A DNA stretch of 24,777 nt from an uncultured Gemmatimonadota bacterium (lineage in GTDB: Bacteria; Gemmatimonadota; Gemmatimonadetes; Gemmatimonadales; Gemmatimonadaceae), in NCBI GenBank assembly GCA_946480295.1, contig CAMLIT010000064.1, forward strand, positions 1 through 24,777, in the 5' to 3' direction. A program made the position numbers and the translations under genes. Under the pieces are notes generated by a model. That model was not told the origin of the DNA, did no database searches, and saw only the letters and a program-made list of their open reading frames with translations. Shown here piece after piece: positions 1 through 7,823 of the stretch (its first letter is position 1; the number at the start of each line of letters is the position of its first letter).

Positions 1-1008
1 GTACAGTCGCTCGTACTCGTCGGTCGCGGCCGTCGCCGAGAAGCTCTGCTCGGCGCGCGCTCGACAGGCGCCGCGATCGAGGGCGTCGACGCGACGTGCG
101 CACTCCGCCAGATCGGCGATGGATTCGGCGAGAAAGCCGTCCACGCCGTGCCTGACGATCTCGGGCAGGGCGCCTCGGGGACGCGAGATCACCGGCGTGC
201 CGCATGCCAGCGCCTCGGCGAAGACGATGCCGAACGGCTCCGCCCACTCGATCGGCACGAGGAGCGCCGCCGCCTCGCCGAGCAGCTCGTTCTTCTGCCG
301 ATCGTCCACCGGGCCGACGTATTCCACGTCCGCGCCGAGGTGCGGCGCGATCTCCGTCCGCCAGTACTGCTCGTGCTCCGCGCCCGGCGGCCGATTGCCG
401 GCGATGAGGAGGCGCCGGCCGGCGCGCCGCGCGATCTCGATCGCGGTGTGCGCCCCCTTGATGCGCTCCACGCGGCTGAGGAAGAGCAGCGGCGCGTCGG
501 GCGCCACCCGCTCCCGGAATGCATAACGCTGCACCGGCACGAAGTTGTGCACGCGCACCCAGCGTCCCCCGCCCCGCCGACCGAGTGCGCAGATGTAGTC
601 GCTGCATCCGGTGAAGGTGAGCGCGTCGCCCGCGAGCAGCGCGCTGGCTCTCACCGTGCGGCGCGACGGGGGCCGCTGGTAGGACATGATGCGCGGCACC
701 CCCGACCCGAGGAGCGGGACGAGGTACACGAGCCGCGAGAAGCTGTGCACGACGTCGGGGGCGAAGTCGCGCACGCCGGCGCGCAGCGTGCGCGCGTTCG
801 CCAGCGAGGCGCTCACGCCGCGGGACGAGCCGGCGGGCCACGGGAAGAACGCGTCGACGGCGCACGTGGATTCGGGATGGGCGGCGAGGGCGACGGCGTG
901 GCCGCGCGCCCGCAGCTCGCCGACGAGGCCCTCCACGATGCGCTCGATGCCCCCGTACTGGCGGGGGGGCACGGGGATCTCGGGGTCCACGGACAACAGG
1001 ATGCGCAT
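1..1008 (-). CDS. GT4 glycosyltransferase, 3' end cut by window edge
   Basis: Retaining GT-B fold glycosyltransferase of the GT4 type, expected in the cytoplasm adding a sugar to a lipid-linked glycan. The frame reads open from an ATG at 1008 to base 1 (336 codons) with no stop, so the C-terminus is missing. The N-terminus has the usual start (MRILLSVDPEIPVPPRQYGG), whose PP-x-x-YGG-IER element is common in GT4 enzymes. Near residues 256-264 the donor-site E-x7-E motif reads EPFGIVFAE, followed by ALACGTPVISRPRGALPEIV. The start lies 7 bases after the FkbM methyltransferase stop, so the two are probably cotranscribed and coupled; I see no strong ribosome binding site. It is the last visible gene of the leftward block. 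Donor and acceptor cannot be told from sequence. Confidence 0.9.
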   Translation of the reverse strand, partial: MRILLSVDPEIPVPPRQYGGIERIVEGLVGELRARGHAVALAAHPESTCAVDAFFPWPAGSSRGVSASLANARTLRAGVRDFAPDVVHSFSRLVYLVPLLGSGVPRIMSYQRPPSRRTVRASALLAGDALTFTGCSDYICALGRRGGGRWVRVHNFVPVQRYAFRERVAPDAPLLFLSRVERIKGAHTAIEIARRAGRRLLIAGNRPPGAEHEQYWRTEIAPHLGADVEYVGPVDDRQKNELLGEAAALLVPIEWAEPFGIVFAEALACGTPVISRPRGALPEIVRHGVDGFLAESIADLAECARRVDALDRGACRARAEQSFSATAATDEYERLY

Positions 1009-1015
1009 GCTCGCG

Positions 1016-1792
1016 TCAGCTCCAGCGCTTGTCCCGGCGCAGCGGGCTGTCCTCCGGCACGAACATCATGTCGGCCTGCCAGAGCGCGCCATCGAGCTGC
1101 CGGCGCATCAGCCCACAGATGTCGTAGGCGACGAAGCCGCGCTCGGCGAGCCAGGCGATGAGCGTCGCCACGAGCGGCACCTCGCGGTGCAGGTCGAGAA
1201 AGTTCACCTCGGCGAGCAGGAGCTGCACGTCCGGCAGCGTGCGCTCGGCGCCGCGGAGCGCCTCGAGCTCGTACCCCTGCGTGTCGAGCTTCAGGAACTC
1301 GCACCCCTGCCCGTGCTCGGCGACGATCGCGTCGATCGTGCGCATCCGGTGCGTCGACGTGGGAAAGGCATTGGGTGCGTGCTCGACGAGCACCGACGAC
1401 GCCACGTCCGCCTCGTGCAGCAGCACCGCGGCGCGTTCCTCGGCGCCGACGAGCACCGGATGGACCCGGATGCGGCGATCCACGGTCGCCGCCGCACGCA
1501 GCTTCGCGACGCACGCGTCGAGCGGCTCGACGCACAGCACGGTGGCGGTTGGCCAGGCACGCAGGCACGCGCGGGCGAAATCGCCGCGGTTCGCCCCGAC
1601 GTCCACGATGGTGCGCGGCGCGAAGCCGATGCGCGCGACCCGCGCGAGCGCACTGTCGGTTTCGGGGACGCCGAAATGACGGCGGACCGCGCGACCCACC
1701 ATGCTCCTGAGCTGCCGCGGACTCGCCGCGTCCAGGAGCCGGCTGGTCAGGAGTGGGGGGCGCCCTCTTTCGTGCTGGGTGCTCAGGGGCAT
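1016..1792 (-). CDS. FkbM family SAM-dependent methyltransferase
   Basis: Predicted O-methyltransferase of the FkbM family (258 residues), using S-adenosylmethionine, probably to methylate a sugar hydroxyl of the glycan. The SAM-binding motif is at residues 63-72 (VDVGANRGDF), an acidic residue for the SAM ribose follows in CVEPLD (87-92), and the family signature is at 167-179 (LKLDTQGYELEAL). Length is normal for the family. I chose the ATG at 1792 because it has the only clear Shine-Dalgarno sequence of the window (AGGAGAG, 4 bases upstream); the frame stays open further upstream, but that part overlaps the preceding gene antiparallel to nothing meaningful and reads as low-complexity sequence. 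It sits between two GT4 genes in the same operon. Confidence 0.9.
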   Translation of the reverse strand: MPLSTQHERGRPPLLTSRLLDAASPRQLRSMVGRAVRRHFGVPETDSALARVARIGFAPRTIVDVGANRGDFARACLRAWPTATVLCVEPLDACVAKLRAAATVDRRIRVHPVLVGAEERAAVLLHEADVASSVLVEHAPNAFPTSTHRMRTIDAIVAEHGQGCEFLKLDTQGYELEALRGAERTLPDVQLLLAEVNFLDLHREVPLVATLIAWLAERGFVAYDICGLMRRQLDGALWQADMMFVPEDSPLRRDKRWS

Positions 1793-1796
1793 GGCA

Positions 1797-1803
1797 CTCT
1801 CCT
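1797..1803 (-). promoter_or_regulatory. Shine-Dalgarno site of the FkbM gene
   Basis: The minus strand reads AGGAGAG, then TGCC, then ATG. This fixes the start of the methyltransferase at 1792. Most other genes in the window lack such a site, so this gene may be translated independently of the stop-start coupling used elsewhere. Confidence 0.7.
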
Positions 1804-1847
1804 GATGAATTTCACCTGACGGCAGCGCCGCGCCGCGCCCCCTCTGC

Positions 1848-3167
1848 TCAATCGCCGTAGATCGCGGCCGGGACCTCACCGGTGGCGATCCCGGCACCCG
1901 CCTCCTGACGGGCCGCCGTCGCGACGGGCCACGTCGCCCTGACGAGTGCGGCGAAGGCGCGGCAGTTCGACGCGCGCTCGTACCGATCCATGAATGCCGC
2001 CCGGGCACGCCGCCCCAGCTCGGCCACGCACTCGGGGTGCGACTGCCATTCACGGACCGTGGAGACGATGCGCGCCGCGGCGTCGTCGGCGTCCGGATCC
2101 ACCACCGCCCCGCACCCTCCCGCGAGCACCGCCTGGGCCGACTCGCAGTGTCGCGGGCCGACGAACAGCGCCGGCCGCCCCGACGCCATGATGCCGTACA
2201 GCTTCCCCGGTACCGAGATCCCGACGAACGGCTTGCGCAACGACACCAGGTGCGCGTCGGCCACCGACAGCGACCAGCGGAGCTGTTCGCGCGGGAAGTA
2301 CGCGCGATACTGGAAGTTGGTGATCCCGTGCTCGGCGACGTACCGCTCGATCTCGGCGCGCCGCGGTCCGTCACCCACGAACAGGAAGTACAGCCGCGGA
2401 TCGTCCTTCAGCCGGCGCATCGCCTCGAGGATGTCGCGGAAGTCGTGCACGATGCCCGCGTTCCCCGAGTACATGATGACGAACCGGTCGCCCAGCCCGA
2501 GCTCGTCGCGCAGCGGGTTGCCCTCGCGCGGCAGCGGCACGATCTCGTCCCGCGCGCTCCACACGTGGACGGTGTGCGTCCGCTCCGGGGCCACGCCCAT
2601 GCCGACGATGCGCCGCTTCATGAACGGGCCGAGGTCGACCACGACATCCGCGCGGCGATAGCCCAGGGCGTTCGCCCAGAGGAGGAAGCGCGCGACGAGC
2701 CCGTGCGGCTTCAGCATCCCCGACGCGATCTCCGCGTCCGGGTGGAGGTCCATCGACCAGATGCCGTACCGCTGACCGCGCAGCAGTCGCGCGATCGCGC
2801 CGAGGAAGCAGAGCAGCGGCGGCGTGGTGAGGAAGATCACCCCGTCGCGCCGGCGACCGAAGAGGAGCGCGACGAGGACCTGGACGTAGAACGACGCATA
2901 GTCCACGAGGCGCCCGAGGTGGCTCCCCCTGCCGAACGCCGTCGTGCGGACGCGGCGAATCGCGACGCCGTTCCGCACCTCTCGGTCGGGCACGTCCATG
3001 CGGCCGGCGACGTACTTCCCCCGTCCGGCCAGCACCTCGACCGACCACCCCTCGGCCGCGAGGTACTCGGCGAGGTCGGTCAGGTGCTGGCCGGTGGACG
3101 CGACGTCGGGGTAGTAGTGCTGGTTGACGAGGAGCAGCGACGGCGTGCTCCCGTTCGATTCCGGCAT
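1848..3167 (-). CDS. GT4 glycosyltransferase, WcaI/WbuB-like
   Basis: Cytoplasmic GT-B glycosyltransferase of 439 residues resembling the WcaI/WbuB group of colanic-acid and O-antigen clusters, which commonly act on lipid-linked intermediates. Visible marks are the N-terminal HYYPDVASTGQ (17-27), a hydrophobic stretch at about 92-128 that may dip into the membrane, the MDLHPDAEIASGML segment (139-152), the glycine-rich start of the donor domain (MYSGNAGIVHDF, 232-243) and the C-terminal SVPGKLYGIMASGRP (318-332), the form this subgroup has where other GT4 enzymes have E-x7-E. The start follows the epimerase stop by 18 bases; 55 bases separate its stop from the FkbM start. The last 25 residues are low-complexity. 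Specificity is unknown. Confidence 0.88.
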   Translation of the reverse strand: MPESNGSTPSLLLVNQHYYPDVASTGQHLTDLAEYLAAEGWSVEVLAGRGKYVAGRMDVPDREVRNGVAIRRVRTTAFGRGSHLGRLVDYASFYVQVLVALLFGRRRDGVIFLTTPPLLCFLGAIARLLRGQRYGIWSMDLHPDAEIASGMLKPHGLVARFLLWANALGYRRADVVVDLGPFMKRRIVGMGVAPERTHTVHVWSARDEIVPLPREGNPLRDELGLGDRFVIMYSGNAGIVHDFRDILEAMRRLKDDPRLYFLFVGDGPRRAEIERYVAEHGITNFQYRAYFPREQLRWSLSVADAHLVSLRKPFVGISVPGKLYGIMASGRPALFVGPRHCESAQAVLAGGCGAVVDPDADDAAARIVSTVREWQSHPECVAELGRRARAAFMDRYERASNCRAFAALVRATWPVATAARQEAGAGIATGEVPAAIYGD

Positions 3168-3185
3168 GCCGCTGCCCGTGCCTCG

Positions 3186-4292
3186 TTATGCCGTCGCGAC
3201 GTCGGCGCGCGGCGCCTCGGCCGCGACCAGCACCCGCTCCTGCCGCGGCGCGGCGTCGGACCGCCCGGCCGTCGCCAGCGCCACCTCGACCTCCGCGGGC
3301 GCGCGGCCGTCCAGCGCGTACGTCTCCGGCTGCTTCGCCATCTCCGCGCGGATCCAGGCGTACGTCTTCGCCAGCCCCTCCTCCAGCGTCGTCACCGGCT
3401 CCCAGCCGAGCACCTGGCGCAGCTTCGTGTTGTCCGAGTTGCGCCCGCGCACGCCCTGCGGCGCCGACAGGTTGTACCGCTTCCGCACCGCCTTCCCCGC
3501 GATGCCGGCGACGATGTCCACCAGCTCGTTGATCGTGACCAGGCGGTCCGTGCCGAGGTTCAGCGGCTCGCGGAAATCGCTGCGCATCAGGCGGTAGATG
3601 CCCTCGACGCAGTCGTCGATGAAGCAGTAGCTGCGCGTCTGGTTGCCGTCGCCCCAGACCTCGAGCTCCCCGCCGTCGGCGACGAGCGCCACCTTCCGGC
3701 ACATCGCCGCCGGGCTCTTCTCACGCCCGCCGTCATAGGTGCCGAGCGGGCCGTAGATGTTGTGGAAGCGGACGACGCGGGTCTCGAGGCCGTAGTCCTC
3801 GTAGTAGTGCCGGCACTGCCGCTCGGTGTAGAGCTTCTCCCACCCGTAGCCGTCCTCGGGATCCGCCGGATAGGCGTCCTCCTCCCGCAGGGGCGTGACG
3901 TCGGGGCTGCGCTGCTTGTAGCCGGGATAGATGCACGCGCTCGACGTGTAGAGATAGCGCGTCGTGCCGTTGAGCCGCGCGGCTTCGAGCATGTGGATGT
4001 TGATCAGCACATTGTCGTGCATGATCACGGCCTTGTTATGCTCGATGAAGCCGATGCCGCCCATGTTCGCGGCGAGGTTGTAGACCTCGTCGATGCCGCG
4101 GGTGGCCTGGAGGCAGTTCCCCCAGCGCCGCAGGTCGAGCAGCTCGAACTCGTCGGCCCGGCTCTGCTCGTACTCGGGCAGCTTGATGTCGACGCCGCGG
4201 ACCCAGTAGCCGAGGTCCTTGAGGTACGAGACGAGGTGGTGGCCAATGAATCCGCCAGCACCGGTGACCAGAACGCGAGTCGGGTGCGTCAT
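3186..4292 (-). CDS. GDP-mannose 3,5-epimerase-like NAD-dependent sugar epimerase
   Basis: Extended short-chain dehydrogenase/epimerase, 368 residues, closely resembling plant GDP-mannose 3',5'-epimerase, which turns GDP-D-mannose into GDP-L-galactose (and GDP-L-gulose). Seen directly: NAD-binding GAGGFIGHH (11-19), NMGGIGFIEHN (76-86), TSSACIYP (116-123) with C120 at the place of the plant catalytic cysteine, YGWEK (149-153) as the Y-x3-K pair, GGREKSPAAMCRK (187-199) with K191 at the place of the second catalytic residue, GDGNQTRS (213-220) and GVRGRNSDN from 279. These distinguish it from ordinary UDP-glucose epimerases. The final 35-40 residues are an Ala/Glu-rich tail absent from the plant enzyme. 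It lies in the leftward operon with glycosyltransferases that may use its product. No clear ribosome binding site precedes the ATG. Confidence 0.85.
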   Translation of the reverse strand: MTHPTRVLVTGAGGFIGHHLVSYLKDLGYWVRGVDIKLPEYEQSRADEFELLDLRRWGNCLQATRGIDEVYNLAANMGGIGFIEHNKAVIMHDNVLINIHMLEAARLNGTTRYLYTSSACIYPGYKQRSPDVTPLREEDAYPADPEDGYGWEKLYTERQCRHYYEDYGLETRVVRFHNIYGPLGTYDGGREKSPAAMCRKVALVADGGELEVWGDGNQTRSYCFIDDCVEGIYRLMRSDFREPLNLGTDRLVTINELVDIVAGIAGKAVRKRYNLSAPQGVRGRNSDNTKLRQVLGWEPVTTLEEGLAKTYAWIRAEMAKQPETYALDGRAPAEVEVALATAGRSDAAPRQERVLVAAEAPRADVATA

Positions 4293-4386
4293 CTTGGGGG
4301 AAGTGAAGGTTCGTCGGATGTCTGTGCAATGCGCGCGCCACCGACGGTCGGGTCGGCCAGCACCGGAACGGCGGCGCGCGCCGGGA

Positions 4387-6162
4387 TCACGCCGGCACGG
4401 TCTCCACGCGCGCGGCGGCCGGCACGCGCCGCACGATCGTGTTGTTGAGCACGATCACGTCCATGCGCGTGCGCAGGAAGCAGTCGAGCGCCTGCGCCGG
4501 CGTCTCCACGATCGGCTCGTTCTCGTTGAAGGAGGTGTTGAGCACCACCGGCACGCCGGTGAGCTTCTCGAACTCCTTGATCAGCCGGTAGTACAGCGGA
4601 TTGGTGCGCTCGCTCACCGTCTGCAGCCGGCCGCTGCCGTCGACGTGCGTGATGGCCGGGAGCACCGCGCGCTTGTCCTCGCGCACGGGGTACACCTGCA
4701 GCATGAACGGGTCGGGCACCGCGTCGACGAAGTAGTCGTGCAGCGCCTCCTCGGCCACGCTCGGGGCGAACGGCCGGAACTTCTCGCGGAACTTGATCTT
4801 CAGATTGATCAGGTCGCGCATGTCGGCGCGGCGCGGATCGGCGAGGATGCTCCGGTTGCCGAGCGCGCGCGCCCCCCACTCCATGCGTCCCTGGTACCAG
4901 CCGACGACGTTCCCGGCGGCGATGAGCGCCGCCGCCGTCCGGGCGGTCTCCTCCTCGCTCGGCAGCGTCTCGATCCGGTACTCCCACTGGTCGTCCTCGC
5001 GCGCGCGCACCGTGTCGAGGACGTCCGCCTCCGGATGCGCCGGGCCCCAGTAGCCGTGCTCCATGACGAAGCCGCGGGCGCCCCCGAGCTCCTGGTTCCA
5101 GACGTGGTACGCGGCGCCGAGCGCGGTGCCGTTGTCGCTCGCCGCGGGCTGGATGTAGACGTCGGTGAACGGCGTGTTCGCGCGGATCTTCCCGTTGGCG
5201 ACGCTGTTCATCCCGCAGCCGCCGGCGAGGCAGAGGCGGGGATTCCGCGTGCGCTCGAACAGGCCGTTGAGGACGTGGAACGCCGCCTCCTCGTACACCT
5301 GCTGGAGCGACCGCGCGATGTTCTCCTCGCGCGTCGTCAGCGGCTCGTCCGGGCGGCGCGGCCGGTCGAGCAGCTCGTCGAGCGCGGGCGCGAACACGAT
5401 GCCGAGCGTGGGATAGCCCTCCTCCCACTCCATCTCCACACCCTCGTTCCAGTGGCGGAAGTACTTGAGATCCAGCTCGAAGGTCCCGCCGGGGAGCAGC
5501 TTCACGAGCTGGCGGATCTCGTCGACGAACGTCGGCTCGCCGTAGGGTGCGAGCCCCATCACCTTGAACTCGTCGCCGTAGCCGTGGAAGCCGATGTACT
5601 GGGTGATCGCCGTGTACAGCATGCCGAGCGAGTGCGGGAAGTACACCCGCTCGAGGACGCGCATCCGGCTCCCCTCCCCGATCCCCATCGAGGTGCTGAC
5701 GAAGTCGCCGAAGCCGTCGATCGCGCAGAGCGACGCGTCGTGGAAGGGCGAGACGTAGAACGCGCTCGCCAGGTGCGCCGGGTGGTGCTCCACGTTATGC
5801 ACCTTCGGCAGGTCGTCCATCGGGATGTCGAGCGCCGCGGCGAGGGGCCGGCGGATGTCGCGCACGCGCTGCGTGTTGCGCAGGCGGTCCATCACGAGCT
5901 TCGGATCGGGGCGCTTCGCCAGCGTGTAGAGCCCCTTGCGCAGCAGGTTGGCCCTCGGGTCGCGGCTCACCGCGACGTGGGCGACGTCGCGCCCGGTGAT
6001 GCCCGCCATGCGCAGCACCGTGCGGATGGCTTCCGTCGGGAAGCCGGCCCAGTGCTTCACGCGCCGGAAGCGCTCCTCCTCGACGGCGGCCACGAGCTCG
6101 CCGTCGCGCAAAAGCGCGGCGGAGACATCACCATGGAAGGCGTTGATGCCGAGTATGTACAT
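4387..6162 (-). CDS. NodU/CmcH-type O-carbamoyltransferase
   Basis: Cytoplasmic enzyme of the carbamoyltransferase family (NodU, CmcH, TobZ), which uses carbamoyl phosphate and ATP to put a carbamoyl group on a hydroxyl, here presumably of a sugar. It has the full length (591 residues). The N-terminal Kae1-like domain carries LGINAFHGDVSAAL (4-17), the metal-binding HHPAH (126-130), AIDGFGD (147-153), the conserved GYGDEFKVMGLAPYG (194-208), LAGGCGMNSVANG (312-324) and ASDNGTALGAA (341-351). The C-terminal YrdC-like domain includes RMEWGARALGNRSIL (426-440) and KFRPFAPS (461-468), then NTSFNENEPIVETP (542-555). No key residue appears lost. It follows the GT4 gene by 180 bases and precedes the epimerase by 94, so it may have its own promoter. 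The substrate is unknown. Confidence 0.93.
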   Translation of the reverse strand: MYILGINAFHGDVSAALLRDGELVAAVEEERFRRVKHWAGFPTEAIRTVLRMAGITGRDVAHVAVSRDPRANLLRKGLYTLAKRPDPKLVMDRLRNTQRVRDIRRPLAAALDIPMDDLPKVHNVEHHPAHLASAFYVSPFHDASLCAIDGFGDFVSTSMGIGEGSRMRVLERVYFPHSLGMLYTAITQYIGFHGYGDEFKVMGLAPYGEPTFVDEIRQLVKLLPGGTFELDLKYFRHWNEGVEMEWEEGYPTLGIVFAPALDELLDRPRRPDEPLTTREENIARSLQQVYEEAAFHVLNGLFERTRNPRLCLAGGCGMNSVANGKIRANTPFTDVYIQPAASDNGTALGAAYHVWNQELGGARGFVMEHGYWGPAHPEADVLDTVRAREDDQWEYRIETLPSEEETARTAAALIAAGNVVGWYQGRMEWGARALGNRSILADPRRADMRDLINLKIKFREKFRPFAPSVAEEALHDYFVDAVPDPFMLQVYPVREDKRAVLPAITHVDGSGRLQTVSERTNPLYYRLIKEFEKLTGVPVVLNTSFNENEPIVETPAQALDCFLRTRMDVIVLNNTIVRRVPAAARVETVPA

Positions 6163-6342
6163 GATGGACGGTTTGAATCGGTGTCGTGCCTGGCCGCAGA
6201 CCGGGCCGCGGAATCGCGACGAAACTCAATGCCGGCACGGGCGAAGGGACGAGCCTCCGCACACGCATTCACGGCGCCTGTTTCACCGTGAGGCGTTATT
6301 GCAGTAGTCGTGCCCCGACTGGCGTGCCGGTCGCCAGCCGCA

Positions 6343-7515
6343 TCACCGCGCGACGGCGGCCGGGCGTGTGCGCCGCGGCGCGGCGGCGATTTCCGTGTAG
6401 AGCTCCACGACACGGCGAGCGCATTCGGACCACGAATAGCTGCGCTCCGCGAGCGCCCGCGCACGCGCTCCCATCGCGGCGCGACGCGCTGCGTCCGCGC
6501 TGATCTCGATCAGGGCGTCGCGCAGCCGCTCGACCGAGAGCGGCACGACCAGCCCCGCGCCCGCCCGCACCACGTCGGGCGCGATCGCCACCTGGTCGGA
6601 GATCACGACGGGGAGCCCCGACGCCAGCGCCTCCGCGACGGCGATGCCGAAATTCTCCTGGCTCGAGGGCAGCACGAACGCGTCGGCCGAGGCGAGCGCC
6701 GTCCACTTCGCGTCGCCGGACAGGTGCCCGGCGAAGTGGACGCGGTCGCCGAGTCCGCGGCTCCGCTCGCGTAGCTCCGACAGGTACGCCGGGTCGCCAT
6801 CCCCGATCACCTCGAGCTCGAGGTCGTAACCGAGCGCGACGGCGGTGGCCATCGCCTCCAACAGCAGCGGCAGACCCTTCTTCGGATGCAGCCGCGCGAG
6901 GAACGCGAGGCGGACCCGTCCACTGGACCCGTTTGGCCTTGGGCGCGGGGCGGTCGGCGGCGCGCTCACCCCCAGGGGGATCACCCGCGCCCGTTCGCCG
7001 AAGCCGAGCGCGGCGATGGCATCGGCCTCGGCCTGCGCGGTCGTGTGGATGGCGGCGGCGTGCTGGAGGTGCGCGCGCTCGATCGCGCGGTAGTACGGCG
7101 CCTTCTTCCACCGCCGCACGGACAGGCTCCACGGGTCGAGCATGCCGAGGGTGCGCAGCACGTACGGGACGCGCTTCCGCCGCGCGACCCGGCACCCGGG
7201 CACCGACGCCCACTCCCAGACGCCATGGACGTGGACCACGTCGAACCGCGCCACATTGTCCTCCAGCCAGCGCGCGAGCGGGAGCGAGAACCTGTACCGG
7301 CCCGGAAGGCTCCGGGCGAAATAACGGTAGGCGACGTCGTGCTCCACGACGGGAGTATCGAGCGGCACGTCGAGCCGACCACGGCCGTCGGCGTCGGTCG
7401 TCGCCACCGTCACCTCCACACCTCGCTCGGCGAGCGCCGCGGTCATGCCGCGGATCGCCACGGCCGGACCGCCCTCCCGCGCGGCGACGGACGAGATGAC
7501 GTGGAGCGCTCTCAC
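6343..7515 (-). CDS. GT4 glycosyltransferase (GTG start)
   Basis: GT-B fold GT4 glycosyltransferase of 390 residues, first gene of the leftward block. The N-terminus shows the acceptor-domain start (RALHVISSV) with the glycine loop EGGPAVAIRGM (14-24); VHVHGVWEW (94-102) follows. The donor domain has FLARLHPKKGLPLLL (205-219), VIGDGDP (236-242) and the E-x7-E motif ENFGIAVAE (287-295) with ALASGLPVV (296-304). I chose the GTG at 7515 because homology-like sequence begins exactly there; the frame stays open to 7749 but the extra 78 residues look like read-through of the intergenic region, and no ATG is suitably placed. Divergent from the asparagine-synthase gene. Sugar specificity cannot be assigned. 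Confidence 0.88.
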   Translation of the reverse strand: MRALHVISSVAAREGGPAVAIRGMTAALAERGVEVTVATTDADGRGRLDVPLDTPVVEHDVAYRYFARSLPGRYRFSLPLARWLEDNVARFDVVHVHGVWEWASVPGCRVARRKRVPYVLRTLGMLDPWSLSVRRWKKAPYYRAIERAHLQHAAAIHTTAQAEADAIAALGFGERARVIPLGVSAPPTAPRPRPNGSSGRVRLAFLARLHPKKGLPLLLEAMATAVALGYDLELEVIGDGDPAYLSELRERSRGLGDRVHFAGHLSGDAKWTALASADAFVLPSSQENFGIAVAEALASGLPVVISDQVAIAPDVVRAGAGLVVPLSVERLRDALIEISADAARRAAMGARARALAERSYSWSECARRVVELYTEIAAAPRRTRPAAVAR

Positions 7516-7823
7516 CTCGCGCGACCGCACGCCTGAACGACGTTCTCGAATGTCGACTGCTGCATCTCTACCGTTAAGGAGGAAGCACCTGGAGGTTGGC
7601 GCACGACGTGACCGGGCGAGGTGCCATACGCCCCTCGCCGCGGTCGCGCCGATCGACTGGCACAGTGTGCAGCAGTCGTGCCCGGATACGCCGTCGCGTC
7701 TTCGCGCACCGCGCGGCCGCGACCGCATCGCCCGGTCCGGTTCGTGCACTGTGCCGCAGCGGCCCGCAGTCGCCCGGAGATGCCTTCGCTCCGAGCGCGC
7801 TCTCGTCGTTTCCCGAAGCCTGC
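7516..7823. promoter_or_regulatory. Divergent intergenic region between GT4 and amidotransferase genes
   Basis: This 308-base stretch must hold the promoters for both main blocks unless they start further away. I cannot point to a convincing -35/-10 pair. It contains an inverted repeat (GGCACAGTG at 7659-7667 and CACTGTGCC at 7747-7755), a strong Shine-Dalgarno-like AAGGAGG on the plus strand at 7576-7582 with no fitting gene behind it, and two short sequences shared with other intergenic regions of the window (7668-7683 and 7733-7747). Function as a regulatory region is inferred from position. Confidence 0.5.

Noticed and set aside
4331..4381. Inverted repeat GCGCGCGCC and GGCGCGCGC between the carbamoyltransferase and epimerase genes.
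   Set aside because: Simple GC alternation with a 33-base loop, likely by chance in this composition; no T-run for a terminator.
2037..6291. Two long plus-strand open frames (2037-4448 and 4219-6291) opposite the GT4, epimerase and carbamoyltransferase genes.
   Set aside because: They run across several genes whose minus-strand products have full family motifs, and show only composition-driven sequence.
6319..6337. Small hairpin (CTGGCG and CGCCAG) just after the GT4 stop at 6343 on the minus strand.
   Set aside because: Only six pairs with a seven-base loop and no T-run; not enough to call a terminator.
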